Below are positions 46,001 to 58,102 of a stretch of 64,000 nt of DNA, in pieces. This DNA is from Paracentrotus lividus (Eukaryota > Echinodermata > Echinoidea > Camarodonta > Echinidae), in assembly GCA_940671915.1 (NCBI GenBank), contig CALNVZ010003435.1, forward strand, positions 8,524,298 to 8,588,297. The letters run 5' to 3'. A model generated the notes under the pieces. That model was not told the origin of the DNA, ran no database searches, and saw only the letters and a program-made list of their open reading frames with translations. A program made the position numbers and the translations under genes. How positions within the stretch are numbered: position 1 is the stretch's first letter; each line of letters begins with the position of its first letter.

Positions 46001-47206
46001 ATATATTATATTCTTCAATTCTGATGAAGATAGCGAGAGTGAGAGAGAGCGAGAGGTGAGAGAAATTTGAATGGTCCATGTATTTAGACCAACAACGTGT
46101 ATGTTTCTGCTGTGTTTCTACAAAATGAAACCATTTTCATATGAGAAAGGATGAAGTGAGGAGAGTCACTTTAATGAATGGGGCTTGCTTGCATGAATGA
46201 GATGTACTTGGCCATTATAATGGTTGACCTAAACTTTAAGTTTTAAAAGCAGAGTAAAAAGATAACTGTGTGATCGTTTTTGTTGTGATATTTTAAAACT
46301 CCCCTTGCTTTTAAGATTTTTCAATGATGTATTTATTCATTTCAATAGGTTTTTCCATCAATCTAAGACTATTGTGTATTATTTTAGATTAAAGTAGTGA
46401 AATGAAAATAGTTGTACTTCGTTCCTTTTACATTTTTATGGAAAATGGAATTATGGAGAATATCATTATATGTTTTTTACCTTCTTCTTCCAATGAAGTC
46501 AAAGCTCTGTCATATAATATATCTTATATTTTAACCTTATCTACACACTGACATATTGCTGTATGTCTTCAATTTTTGAAATATTTAGAAGTAAGTGGAA
46601 GTATAAATTCAACATTTTCTTTTAAAAGGAAAACTTTTTCGTGATATTACATATGTTTTATGTAACCATAGGAGTTTTAAAACAAATTATCACTTTCTTA
46701 TAAGGAGATAAATAATTTTCCCTCCTAGTTTAATGCCGTGAACTGAATATATATTGTAAAAATAATTCTTTTGTTAGAAATAGGATCATGGATCTGAAAA
46801 GTAAGACAATTTCTCCAAATGTAAGGGCATGTGGCTTCAGTTTGTGAGAGCTGGGAATGTTAACTGAATTGGAAATTAAATGGTAATAACAAACAAAATG
46901 GAAAATGTAAAATCGTATTATTGTAAGCTTCCTTGAGTTTTCAATAGTCAAACGTTTGTCGAAAATGCTGTCAAAACTGTTTTTTCTTCTCGTGTAGAAA
47001 AAAAAAATTACTGTGCCATGTTATGCTGTGTTTAATGCATTTTTTTAGAGAGAAGAAAATAAGTTGATGTTTGGGTTTTTTCTCTGTCCGCAGTTATTGT
47101 CTTTGTTTATAAACAAGTCTTTGCTGTTTTGTACAGTGAACTGTATTTCCTAACAGGTTAAAGTACATACCTCTTTGATCACAGACTGATTGCAAGTTAC
47201 CTACTC

Positions 47207-47212
47207 ATTAAA
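47207..47212 (+). terminator. Candidate distal poly(A) signal ATTAAA
   Basis: This common variant hexamer is followed by A-rich sequence and then a GTTGTCTCTGGGTTTTGCTT-type T/G-rich element about 35 nt downstream. It marks the transition from repeat-poor to repeat-rich DNA and would give a 10.6-kb 3' UTR. Confidence 0.3.
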
Positions 47213-47277
47213 CGTGAATATATCATAAAAAATATGGCTAAGTTGTCTCTGGGTTTTGCTTGTGTGCATTCATGGTT

Positions 47278-47278
<1 letters not shown>

Positions 47279-47324
<46 letters not shown>

Positions 47325-47326
47325 AA
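47279..47326. repeat. (AT)n microsatellite
   Basis: About 23 TA/AT units with one C interruption. Confidence 0.95.
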
Positions 47327-47823
47327 TATCTGTTGTAGTGACTAGTGAACGATATAGCGCCATCTTGCATAGGGTGCTTGGTATGAAAGTAACTGTTTTC
47401 CACTCGGCAAGTGCTTGCTCCCTCTCTCCTTTCATGGGCCAGGGGTGCATTCCCATTTTTTTATATTTATTTATTTTATTTTTTTTAATAGACATGTCTA
47501 AAAAAATAAAAATAAATAAATGCTCGTAATCATCAAAATTATGCAAAGCGCCCCCCCCCCCTTCCCCACTTCCAATAACTTCTATTAATTGTGAGCGATA
47601 TTTTATATACGAAGATAATTTTACTAAAAATTTTCATCCTCTTTCCTGTCCAAAAAGTTGGTTCATATCAAAAAATAAAATTCTATAGCTGATTTCCCCG
47701 GGACACTAATTAACTTTTGATCTGAGCAAAGGGTTATTGGAAAAACTCCTACAAATTCTGGAAGAAACCTCGGTTCTCGATTATGGCTTAAACAGTATCA
47801 AATCATAATGTATTATGTTTTTA

Positions 47824-47916
47824 CATAGGCTTCGGAACCGGGGGGGGGGCTTTGGGGGCGCAGCCCCCCCCCCCAAAAAAAAATTAAATTATTGGGGGGC
47901 TCAGATATCGTTGAGC

Positions 47917-47948
<32 letters not shown>

Positions 47949-49778
47949 ATTTTCGATGCCGTACAGATATCGGCGATCGCCCTTATAATATAATCTTATT
48001 TGACTCAGATAATATTTGTATCATTATTGTTTGTTTTTTTATTTGTGGAGGGGATTCAGACATCATTAAGCCCCTCCCATAATCTTATTGAGGATATCAT
48101 TGGGCTCCCCACCAATCTTTTTATATAAAATGTTTATATTTCAGGTCTCTATTGTCAAAATTTTTAGCTCGCGCTGCGAGCTCGCATATTTTTTTTTTAT
48201 ACGAACATAGGAACTACTTTCTAGATTAGAGCTCATCTATTGAGCCCCCCCCCCAGTGTTTGAGAGGGACTTCGATATGATTTTGAGCCCCCCCCCCCTT
48301 TCTGCTCATAATTTGTTTTGAAATGCTCATATTTCAAATTTCTCTTGACAAAATTTTTAGCTCATGCTGCTCGCTCGCCGGATCGGATCGCATGTCTTTC
48401 TATTTAAACTTTTTTTTTTCATAATGACAAGGGGTCCCTAATATATTGGCTGGGGCTCAAACAATTAGCCCCCCTCCCTCCCCAAGTGGTTTTGGTTGGG
48501 TCGATATCACTGAGCCCTATCTCTGCTCCCAATTTGTTTTAAAACGCTCATGTATCAGTTCTTTTTTTACATTTACTTTTTTTAAACTCGGATGTCTTTC
48601 AGTTATTTTTAAAAAAAACCGCTTAGAATGCACACTTTTCAGGTTTTATCAAAAAATTTCAGTTCGCGCTTCGCGCTCGCATTGTTTAAAGAGATAAATA
48701 TCTTCTTTATAAGCAAAGCGAAAAAAAGCTTAAAATGTACACTTTTCAGGTTGGTATATCAAAAATGTTCAGCTCGCGATTCGCGCTTCCATTGTTTAAT
48801 GAGATAAATATCTCCTTTATAACCATAGCACAAAAAGCGCTTAGAATGCACACTTTTCAGGTTGCTATATCAAAAATGTTCACATTGTTTAATGAGATAA
48901 ATATCTTCTTTGTAAACATAGCAAAAAATGTTTAAAATGCACTGTTTTCAGGTTGATATATTAAAAATTTTCAGCTCGCGCTTCGCGCTCGTATTGTTTA
49001 ACGACATGAACGAGAAAAATATCTGCTTTATAACCATAGCACATAAAGCGCCTAGAATGCACACTTTTCAGGTTGCTATATCAAAATTTTTCAGCTCGCG
49101 CTTCACGCTCGCATTGTTTAATGAGATAAATATGTTCTTTGTAAACATAGCGAAAAGACGCTTAAAATGCACTTTTTTTCGGGTTGATATATCAAAAAAT
49201 TTCAGCTCGCGCTTCGCGCTCGCATTCTTTAGGGAGATATCTCTTTTGTAAACATAGCGAAAACGCGCTCGTATTGTTTAACGAGATAGATATACCATAG
49301 CACATAAAGCGCTTAGAATGCAAACTTTACAGGTTGCTATATCAAAAATTTTCAGCTCGCGCTTCGCCCTCGCATTGTTTAATGAGATAAATATGTTCTT
49401 TGTAAACATAGCGAAAAGACGCTTAAAATGCTCTGTTTTCTGGTTGATATATCGAAAAATTTCAGCTCGCGCTTTGCGCTCGCATCGTTTTATGAGATAA
49501 GTTTCTTTTTTTATGTTCTAGCACAAAAACTCATTGTTTTTAGTTTTATATAACAAAAGTTTTGAACACATCCAAGAATTTTTGTAAAAATTTATTAATA
49601 ATCATCCTAGTTTGATAGGTAGGAATACTATTTATATATTTTTTTTATATAAAAAAAAAGAAAGAAAGAAAAAAGGAAGACTTCCGCATTTTCAACAACT
49701 CGGACAACGTATGTTGGGGGAGGGGGGGGGGTGGGGTACTTAAAAAAAAATCCCCAAAATAGTTGGTGAAAAATTGAG

Positions 49779-49809
<31 letters not shown>

Positions 49810-49833
49810 CCTGAAAATCTTCCGAAGCCTATG
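47824..49833. mobile_element. 2.0-kb non-autonomous DNA transposon, TIR CATAGGCTTCGGAA, 5-bp target duplication
   Basis: CATAGGCTTCGGAA at 47824 and TTCCGAAGCCTATG ending at 49833 form 14-bp terminal inverted repeats flanked by TTTTA on both sides (47819-47823 and 49834-49838). Subterminal G and C tracts (CGGGGGGGGGG, GAGCCCCCCCCC) occur at both ends, and GATATCATTGAGCCCC-like words repeat through 47905-48540. The interior is almost entirely tandem repeats with no transposase. Superfamily assignment is open. Confidence 0.85.
48610..49510. repeat. Tandem array of ~107-121-bp units inside the 2-kb transposon
   Basis: Units carry the TTTTCAGG word at 48636, 48743, 48854, 48945, 49065 and about 49186, with further units near 49328 and 49435. 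Most contain the hairpin GCTCGCGCTTCGCGCTCGC. Two unit types alternate for much of the array: CTTAGAATGCACAC with GGTTGCTATATC, and CTTAAAATGCAC with GGTTGATATATC. This implies a dimeric higher-order repeat. The unit at 48854-48945 lacks the hairpin. The Phe/Lys-rich open frames here are a by-product of the repeat. Confidence 0.9.
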
Positions 49834-49838
49834 TTTTA

Positions 49839-51066
49839 TAAAGTGAATGTAGGCTTGATAAGGTGGGAAAAGGGCAATATGCTGCATACTTTTTAAAATA
49901 ATGTAACCTGCATGACTGCGACAAAAGTTAAAGCTCGACAAAGCGAGAAATGTGTTCATGCTGTTTTCTGAACTCGAGGTGTCCTTGGAATTGGTTTCAG
50001 TTGCCACTTTACCAAAGGTGGGGACCCTGCATGACATCTCTCTGGACTTTAGAAAGTATGTGGTCTTAAATTTCGTCTCATTATTAAAATGTACGTATCC
50101 ATAATAAGTCAAAATATAAGGCTGATTATTATAGATCTGCTGGATGGAGTTGGGTATACAGCTGAGAGTGAAAGAGAAGGTAATGTTTTATTATTAATTA
50201 TTTTTATATACTTATTCTTATGTAGGCCAACTATAGACATGTGTTCAGGTTTGCTATGTCAATTATCGTCCACTGGTAAAGATTTTAAAAGCTGAGGTCT
50301 CGAGGAAGTTTTAACAAGGAAAATTATTAAAGTAGCTCTCAAAATATGCATGTATTCATGAGTATATCAATTCTCGGCTACTGGCCGGAGCCCCACCCCT
50401 TCCCACCCTCCTACAATAAATGATAACATTGTTTTGTCTGCCGACAGTGACTCGGCTAGTCGTGCGTTTTACTTGCTTCGTTTTTATCTTGCTCCAAGTT
50501 TTCATCAACTAGCTCCAAAATAACATAAACCAATTTAGGGGTTGAAAAAATTTTCCGGCCTTCGGCCAACCATAAGGTCATATATCGGCTGTAGGGGTAG
50601 GTTTAAGATGTCAATCGGCTCTAATCGTGTATAATTTCTCGTTTGTTTTTTTGTTTGTTTTGTTTGTTTTTTGTTTTGTTTTGTTTTGTTTTTTTTTACA
50701 TTTTGCTCTATTTGGCGCCCCTCTAATGTCCATTTGGGGCCCCTTTGAGGTCATTTTGGCGACCTTTTGGACGCCTACCCGGGGGCCCGGGCCCGTAAAG
50801 CCCCCCCCCCCCCCAGAATACGCGCATGTATACTGATGGATGGATCTTGAAAGTTTTTTATAGTCGGTCATTTTCACATTTGTCTTGGCTATTGAGGGTC
50901 TCGATCCGCAAGGTGTTTTCTTTGTGTGTGTATGTGTTTGAATCTATTATTTAAGAACATGACTGTGTTTTTATTCTTTAACAGTGCATGCTACATTATC
51001 CACAATATTTTATATCATAATTACAAAAATCTATATTGTGGCTCTTACATAGTTCTATAACTTCTA
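49839..51066. other. Non-coding stretch with compound low-complexity patches
   Basis: No gene is recognised. A GTTTTGTTTT-rich stretch lies at about 50640-50697. A palindromic GGGGGCCCGGGCCC followed by a C tract lies at about 50780-50815. Confidence 0.5.
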
Positions 51067-51068
51067 TA

Positions 51069-52032
51069 GGGTACATGCAGGTAATATGGGCCACCTAAGC
51101 ACATTTTCCATAATTTGCATAAAATTACAAAATGACACACAGCCTAATCTTTGTTTATATGGATCAATAACTACTGCTCTAAATGTTATTGTGAAGAAAA
51201 ACAATTATCACCAACCCCCCCCCCCCCTGTCTGCAATATTCAAATGTTGACGTCATCACCAAAGTGCCCATATTACCTGCATGTGCAGGTAATATGGGCA
51301 CATGTATTTTATGTATTTTTGTTAAATTTACAATGACTCTACTATGTATGGAATTTGCTTAAAATGTTGAAAATCATTAACTTTAAGATATCATTTGAAA
51401 TTATAAGACCCTTCAGTAAATACTTTGACTAGATATTCAATTTAAATTTTTGCCTGTTTGAATTATATTATAAATCATATCAATATAGGCCTACAATAAA
51501 TTATTTCTATTAATAATATACTGTAAATAAATTTAAAAAAAAAAAAAAAATCTTATCGAAGAGATTGATGCCTCATCCCAATACTAAGTACCAGTATCAT
51601 TCCGCCATTTTGGACTGCCCATATTACCTGCACTAATGTTGCTGTGTCAGGCAAGCATACAATGCCACATTGTACCCCTTCATTACAACAATTTGACCCT
51701 TACACGATATATTATGATCAAAATGAAGTTATAAGCTTACTAAATTTACAAACAATTGAGGTTACCCCTTCAAACACTTTTCTCAGCATCACATTTTGTA
51801 AAATATCAAATTTTACATCAGGGTAAAAAATAATGCCGTAATTGTTACCTACCTTGTTGGTTTTTAGCAATTTTCCCAGAGAAATTTTGGCATCAGATGC
51901 TCTCACGACGATAGATTATCGTAAGCAGTTCATTATGAACAACATATGGCGCTCACACCGGTCACCGGTCACGACATGATTTGCTTCACGGTGCCCATAT
52001 TACCTGCTAGCCCATATTACCTGCATGTACCC
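51069..52032. mobile_element. 964-bp TA-flanked element with six copies of GCAGGTAATATGGGC
   Basis: The TIRs GGGTACATGCAGGTAATATG (left) and its complement ending ATGTACCC (right) abut TA at 51067-51068 and 52033-52034. The motif recurs as a back-to-back pair forming a 34-nt palindrome (51266-51299), a single inverted copy (51617-51632), and a second inverted copy just inside the right end (51993-52007). There is no transposase ORF. TA duplication suggests a Tc1/mariner-type mobiliser. Confidence 0.88.
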
Positions 52033-52886
52033 TACATGTCGAATAATTTTATAGTTTAGGGGTGCATTCTTTTTTTTATAAATGCGCCTTCCTTTTCACA
52101 TTTTTTGTTTTGTAGACGATGTACCCCATCATCGGCAAAACTCTGCAACATAAGTAGCAGACGACAGTTATGCCCCTGTTACTGTGTAAAATCAGTGCGA
52201 TCACGAACCGATCACATATCGGATTATCAAACTCTCAACAAATTTGAACACATTATTTTTCTTTGTTATGATCTAGAATAGATCAGCTCATGATATCTCC
52301 ATCTAGATCCAAATCCAGCAGATGCATTTTGTTTGGGGACCTGAGACTTCAAAAGGAGACGATTTCAGGTACATTTTATTCGTTTGTGTTCATGAGAATT
52401 AGAATTATCTTAGACCTACGATTATTTCACAATGCATGACTACAGCATTCAATGGCACCGGTACGGTCAGGCGCCCAAGCAAGGCGGGTGGGAAGGGTGT
52501 CGGGGCCAGGGTAGACTCGAGGGTAGCCGCCCTTTGTTATAAGCAGGTAGAATTATCATTAGTCGTTGGTTTGTAATTACATGTATATGCTTCATTATGT
52601 ATGCATTTTCATAATCAAACGGCTCAATAACTGGTCAACTAATCTTTATTCAAATTGAGTCTATCTTTTGCCTAACCGGGCCTATTATGAGTTTAGAGGC
52701 GATTACTGAGTGAAAATGAGTAATTTCCGACTTCGCAGATTGTTGTTTTGTTGTGCAGAGTTTGTAAATGTTGAAACTGAAATGTATTAGATGTAAAAAT
52801 GTTAATGATAATTGTTTTTCAATAATCATCACAATGTAAGCGCTGTTTGTAATGTTTTTTACTACCCCCCCCCCCCCATATCAGGC

Positions 52887-53034
52887 CTGGGGGGGCATGT
52901 TATCAAAGGACTTGTCGGATATTTTATCCGACATCTTGAATTTCCTCTCAGCCAATCAGATGTAAGTATTTCAGTAGCTTATAACAGTTTGTCTGATAAA
53001 ACGTCCGACAAGTCCTTTGATGAAAAGCCCCCCT
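52887..53034. mobile_element. ~148-bp MITE, copy 2 of the 41.2-kb family
   Basis: CTGGGGGGGCATGTTATCAA at the left and TTTGATGAAAAGCCCCCC at the right pair. The inner arms GGACTTGTCGGA and TCCGACAAGTCC are perfect complements. The central CAGCCAATCAGATGTAAG matches copy 1. It is less degenerate in the arms than copy 1. Confidence 0.9.
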
Positions 53035-53110
53035 GCATGGTTTCAGGGATTCTGCTGCGCGTGCCATGCACACTGAAGACAAAAGGGCGCAAAAGAGGTA
53101 CCAATCGAAA

Positions 53111-53111
<1 letters not shown>

Positions 53112-53157
<46 letters not shown>
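53112..53157. repeat. Poly(A) tract of about 46 A
   Basis: An uninterrupted A run. I see no retroposon body or target duplication that would make it a retroposed tail. Confidence 0.95.
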
Positions 53158-53159
<2 letters not shown>

Positions 53160-55543
53160 TATGTTTGTTCTTTCTTAGAATGCTGCCCCCTCCCCCCTCT
53201 TCTTGTCCATTTAAAAAAAAAATGAAACTGCCAGTTTCCAGCCCAACAGAACTATATCCTTTTCACTAATAATTGTAGCTCACCAAAATTTTGAAATTCC
53301 TCTTATTCTCCACCCTGCTATGTTTTTTTAGAAACAACTTGTTGTTTTTTTTTTCTTTTCAAAATGAGATATACGAATGTCAGGGCCCGTTTCCAAACAA
53401 GTTCTCTCAGCATGAGCCTAATTGGTAATCCAGGGTCTATGTAGACTCTACATGCATTTATATGGATTGTTTGTAAAAGAGACCAGACATACATGAAAAG
53501 TAATAATGATGATTGGAATAAAAGAGAATGCAAATGCTTGCGGGAGGGATTGAGAGTACTTTTCTCGTATTTGTAGAGCTTTCCTCAAATTTGTTCATGC
53601 TGCGAGGCTGTTTTAACTGAACATTTTTTCTATTGAACTAAACATGTGACACGCCCTCTCTATTGTATTCCCAGGTGAGCTATTGACACAGTCATGCTTC
53701 AAATCATGATCGATGTTTCCTTCACAATGAAAACATTTAAATAATATATCTCCGTCTGCAATTCCTTCGATCTGTTTTTCTCGAACTTCTTTGTCTGTTC
53801 TGTGGTCCTTTTCGTCTATACAGAGGCATTATTATGTCAACGAACATGCAATGTGATTTGGTAGATATTTAATCGAAAAAATATTTATATTCAATATGAC
53901 CGCTTTTGTTATGGATACCGCACCTTTTTAAGAAAAAGAGATATCTCCCCAAACATCTTTTGTTGTGGTTTGGGTTCAAAAGAAAACTTACATACTTTCT
54001 AACTGGAGTTATCAATGCTTCGAAGTGGTGGATGAAAATAATTTGAAAATTGAATATTGAATAATACTCATTGAATTGTTGTAGTCCAGGTATGACGTAA
54101 TAGATTCTGTCAGAGTTTTCTACTTCTCTCTTTCTTTTTCGTTTTCTTTTTTTTTTTAATTTTTTTATTATGTGTTATAAATTTTATCTCGTAAGAGTGG
54201 TGTGAAGTAATGCCCCTCAGTTTATTTTATTTCATATTTTGCCAGCCCACCTACGTTGAATTTCTATGTTTTTCAAATAAAGAGATGAGAATAAGTTCTT
54301 GTATAGCTCAACGTTTTGACCTGCAGAGCCCTGAGTCAGATATTTTGATTTCAAGCAAGATTATAAATCAATTTATTGGCGGTGTGGATTGATCAAATTC
54401 TCTCTTTCCGTTATAATTATGATTTCATGATTTTGTAGTCAGGGATTCCTGTAAAATGTATTACATTAATAAGATCTGTCCGTAGAGATTACATTCATTT
54501 CACCGCAAGGAATCTTCTTCATTTCGGAAATTTCCCAGCAATTAGGTCCCAAATACTATGTACTTGAATCAATTTGCTGCCGACGGTCGGTATACAATTA
54601 TGATTTGTTTTTCTATCCGAATGAGTTTTTACCCGCTGTTACATTTATGTGAAGATGGTGAGCATTTTCACCTGTATATGCACTGTAGAGAATGGAAGAG
54701 AGCTATACATGTATAGAGAGGGAGAGACGGTTGGGGAAGATCGGGGTAGTTCCAGACGGACCTAATAAAAAAATAAAATTAAAAATTAAAAAAAATCTAA
54801 AAAAAATCTACACATACCTCTTGGCAAGTATACACCCGGTAACTATTCCCTGCAAAATATTCACAATGTAGTTTCAATATAAACCTTTTTAATCAATGAA
54901 CTATACCATCATGACCATGGCTCTTCCATCCCATCGCTATTTGTTTAATTGGTTCATTAAATGCACTCCTATAACACCCCTTATCATGGTCATCTTGTCA
55001 GAACCACATGTGCTGCTGGTTCAGACTTTGGCGGCATTGCCAAGGTTTATGGCAGTAATTAAACGAGATTATATACGCACCTCATTAGGATGATAAAAGT
55101 GTTGTTTAATTGATATTTCATGGTGATTTCCTTTGTTTTGGTGTAAACAGGCTAGTTTGATTCGGAATTTGATTCCACTTGAGATATAAATTGTAAGTGT
55201 GTGTTATTAGTTAGTGTGTTATTAATTCGACATGAAGTGTGTTTTCAGACACGTATATCGAATCTAAAAACAGCCCATTCTAGTCGCTTAGTCAAAATAA
55301 TATAATTTTTAGTAATATTTTTAGGCTATAATTTTACAGATATTTTAACCAGTTGGGATTGGTAACATTTCATAGTCCTTTAGTTGCAAAATATGCCCAA
55401 CAAAACGATTGCAACAGTCGTGATGATATGGTTCTTCTACTACAATATTTACTGTAGTCTAGAAGCATGAACACTGAGTAAGACGAATAACTTCTCTGAA
55501 AACATCGTGCAGTTTCTCCTTTTGTGTTCACGCGTATATAATG
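53158..55543. other. Non-coding stretch, no gene recognised
   Basis: AT-rich DNA with short T and A tracts. No ORF with domain or splice support, no tandem array and no inverted-repeat element was recognised. Confidence 0.45.
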
Positions 55544-55545
55544 TA

Positions 55546-56504
55546 GGGGAGAGCGGGGTTATATGGAACATTTTTCACAAAAATGGTTGTAAAACAAAAG
55601 CGGATTTATTTCAAGAAACAATAAATGATCAGCTTGAGTGTATATCTGTATGCTACAAATGTATCCCATAAAATTATTAAACTTCGTGATGGTTCCGGAA
55701 AAAATCCATCTTCAACAAGACCATGTCAAGTGTTCCAACTAACCCCATACACGGGGTTAGTTGGAACATGGTATGGGGTAAGTTGAAACATTGTGCATGG
55801 TATCTTAAAAATTATATTTAAACTATCTAAAACATTATTGCATGGGTTCAGCAAACTTGCTTTATTGATTCCAATTAAAATATTGAAGATTGGTGTTCAT
55901 TTTTTTTTTTACTTCATGTTTTATTACACTTGATAGCATCCACTCATATACAGATATTCTTAAGTCCTGTGATTAGCATTCTGGATAAAAAATGTCCAAT
56001 TTGCACTAATATACATGTATAATAATATTTCGGACCACGTCACTGAATTATATGATTTTTATTTTTTTGTTCAGCTGAAACCTATTTACTTAGTACATGT
56101 TCCAACTAACCCCGTTCAAAATGTTCCAACTAACCCCAGAGACCCATTTGACATTTGTAAGCTTACAGCACAAAAGAGGGACAACAACATGCCTTATAAT
56201 TAACCTTGTTTTGAAGCTTGGTATAACTGTTTGTTATACTCAAATACAGGCCAACTTAATTTATGATCTTCTTTGAGATAATAAAACATTTGTAAAAATG
56301 ACAAAATTTACTCAGAAGGTGAAAAAACAAACATTGCTTTCTAACTTCACGAGGCTTGAAGCACGTGTGCTGTCTAAAATGTGGTGGATGGCAGTTGCTA
56401 ATAGCAACAACCTGAGGGTAGATTTGCATAAATATATTTATAGCCGTTAAAGAAAATTACAATGTTTCAACTAACCCCATGTTCCAACTAACCCCACTCT
56501 CCCC
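55546..56504. mobile_element. 959-bp TA-flanked element with eight copies of GGGGTTAGTTGGAACA
   Basis: The ends GGGGAGAGCGGGGTTATATG and the complement of CAACTAACCCCACTCTCCCC abut TA (55544-55545 and 56505-56506). Copies of the motif occur inverted at 55731-55746, direct at 55753-55769, direct and diverged at 55775-55790, inverted at 56099-56113 and 56122-56137, and inverted twice at the right end (56463-56495). No transposase ORF. Superfamily inferred from the TA duplication only. Confidence 0.88.
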
Positions 56505-56506
56505 TA

Positions 56507-58019
56507 CCTTAATCTTTAAAAAGCTCAATTACGTTGAATGTATAATAAATAGTCGAATCTAAATTACTTAGCAATTAATGAGGTCATTCTTTACAACTCG
56601 TTTTTTTTATTTTTTTTTATATTCATGCACATGTTTTTATTATACCACTTCGAGGTTAATCACTAAGTTAATAGGCTAGTTAAATCTCGGGGAGAATAAA
56701 AATAATGTCCCAGCGCAATATTTTGTGAGATAGACTTACTGTGTGGTGTTAGTATACTAAAATATGATAAAAAGTGATTCGTCATTAAAAAGAAATACAC
56801 GACAACCCATGCCTAGATTATGTGATATGAAATACAGTATTACATGTATTAGGTTTTATCGGAATTAAATAATTCGTGGTAAGATGGTATGGAGGGTCAA
56901 TTATTCTGTATGCGAACATGAAACATCGTGGAAGTGAAATAAATTGATTCAGCGGAGAAAAGGAGGAATGAATATATATTATGTGAATATTCATACTGCA
57001 TCCATTTCTACAACACTACAGTAGCTGAAAAGGGATTGAGAGGGAAGGGAATAAACATGATTAAGTGGATTCCATGCCAATTGCTCCGAAGACAATTGCT
57101 CCGCTTCAAATTCCATACGTTAATTGTTATTGCAACATGGCCTCATGGAAGACCACCTATATTGGTGATAATGTGCCACCCTGTATAAAGATCAGAAATA
57201 AATAAATGAATGAATAAATAAATGACCAACTTCAACATGGACTTACTCTATTCCGTACCATGCCTACCCTAAACCTAACATAAAACCCTATTGCAGCCCT
57301 AACCCTAACCCTACATCTTAGATGAAATAAAACCCGGAGCATTATTGTCACAGGAGAAAATGTTGTGTCACCGGGGAAGGAGTCGAAGGGGAGACAGAAA
57401 CGCCACTCGAGTATAACTTGTAAATAGTCACATTTATTCGTCATAACAAAAGTGATTGCCCGTATATTCTTGTGAACGATGATCTCGACCACTCGAAATC
57501 AAACAAATCCACGTGATTCATTTCTAATATTTCATCTCGATTTCATATTGCACCCTCTCTAATCTGGCTGTAATTGAGGAGAAAGTCCTCTAGGATCAAC
57601 AGATCGCGGGAGAGGAACTATTACAAACATGGCAAACATCGAGTTGATGGAATGCAACATGAGAATGTTAATGTACAAAGTATGTCTTCATCGTTTAGCA
57701 TATAATTATATAAGACATGACATACAAAGTATGAAGATGTAACTTTAAGACAGCAGTTGTGTATATCATGTATATGAAGGGAAGCACGGCAATTACCACC
57801 ACCCCCCCCTTCCTCCTCCCCTGTCGATTGAAAGACGCCATAACAGTAACTTGCATAAAACTTGTATGTGTAAAAGAGAGAATAATGCAATATTAGAATG
57901 TTGGTGTAAATTGTTCATCATGCTTGATGCAGATTGTGCCAAGATATAAATGCAAGAAATTGATATGAACATTTTCGACAGCACGATGCAGACCGGGGCA
58001 CATACCGCTGAACCCCCCC
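56507..58019. other. Non-coding stretch with a short telomere-like patch
   Basis: No gene is recognised. CAATTGCTCCG occurs twice around 57080-57105. A short run of CCCTAAACC/CCCTAACCCTAACC lies at 57266-57315, an interstitial telomere-like patch of only a few units. A C tract with purine/pyrimidine bias sits near 57800. Confidence 0.5.
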
Positions 58020-58070
<51 letters not shown>

Positions 58071-58102
58071 CCTCCCCCTCCCTCTCTCTCTCTCTCTCTC
58101 CC
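58020..58102. repeat. (CT)n microsatellite with C-rich interruption
   Basis: Two CT runs are separated by a TTC and CCCTCCCCCTCCC stretch. The Arg/Glu-rich minus-strand frames across this region are artefacts of the repeat. Confidence 0.95.

Larger units (their letters stand above)
36650..47230 (+). other. ATXN1: Probable long 3' UTR of ATXN1, extent unproven
   Basis: After the stop codon there are about 10 kb without recognisable exons, microsatellites or homopolymer runs, unlike the flanks, apart from two MITEs. Human ATXN1 also has a very long 3' UTR (about 7 kb). Poly(A) hexamers include AATAAA at 38581, 39932, 40101, 42014, 43173, 43791 and 44286, and ATTAAA at 47207. The 39932 site is followed by a GT-rich AGTGTGTGATTATG, and the 47207 site by a T/G-rich stretch just before the next microsatellite. 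The true 3' end cannot be chosen from sequence alone. Confidence 0.45.

Noticed and set aside
48735..49500. Repeated Phe/Lys-rich frames resembling a repeat protein
   Set aside because: They follow the tandem array inside a transposon; units have variable length and frames break at irregular positions.
49645..50112. 155-codon minus-strand frame with Gly and Pro runs
   Set aside because: It crosses homopolymer C/G tracts and a transposon end; no domain is seen.
57266..57315. Telomeric repeat
   Set aside because: Only a few intact CCCTAA units; too short for a telomere and not at a sequence end.
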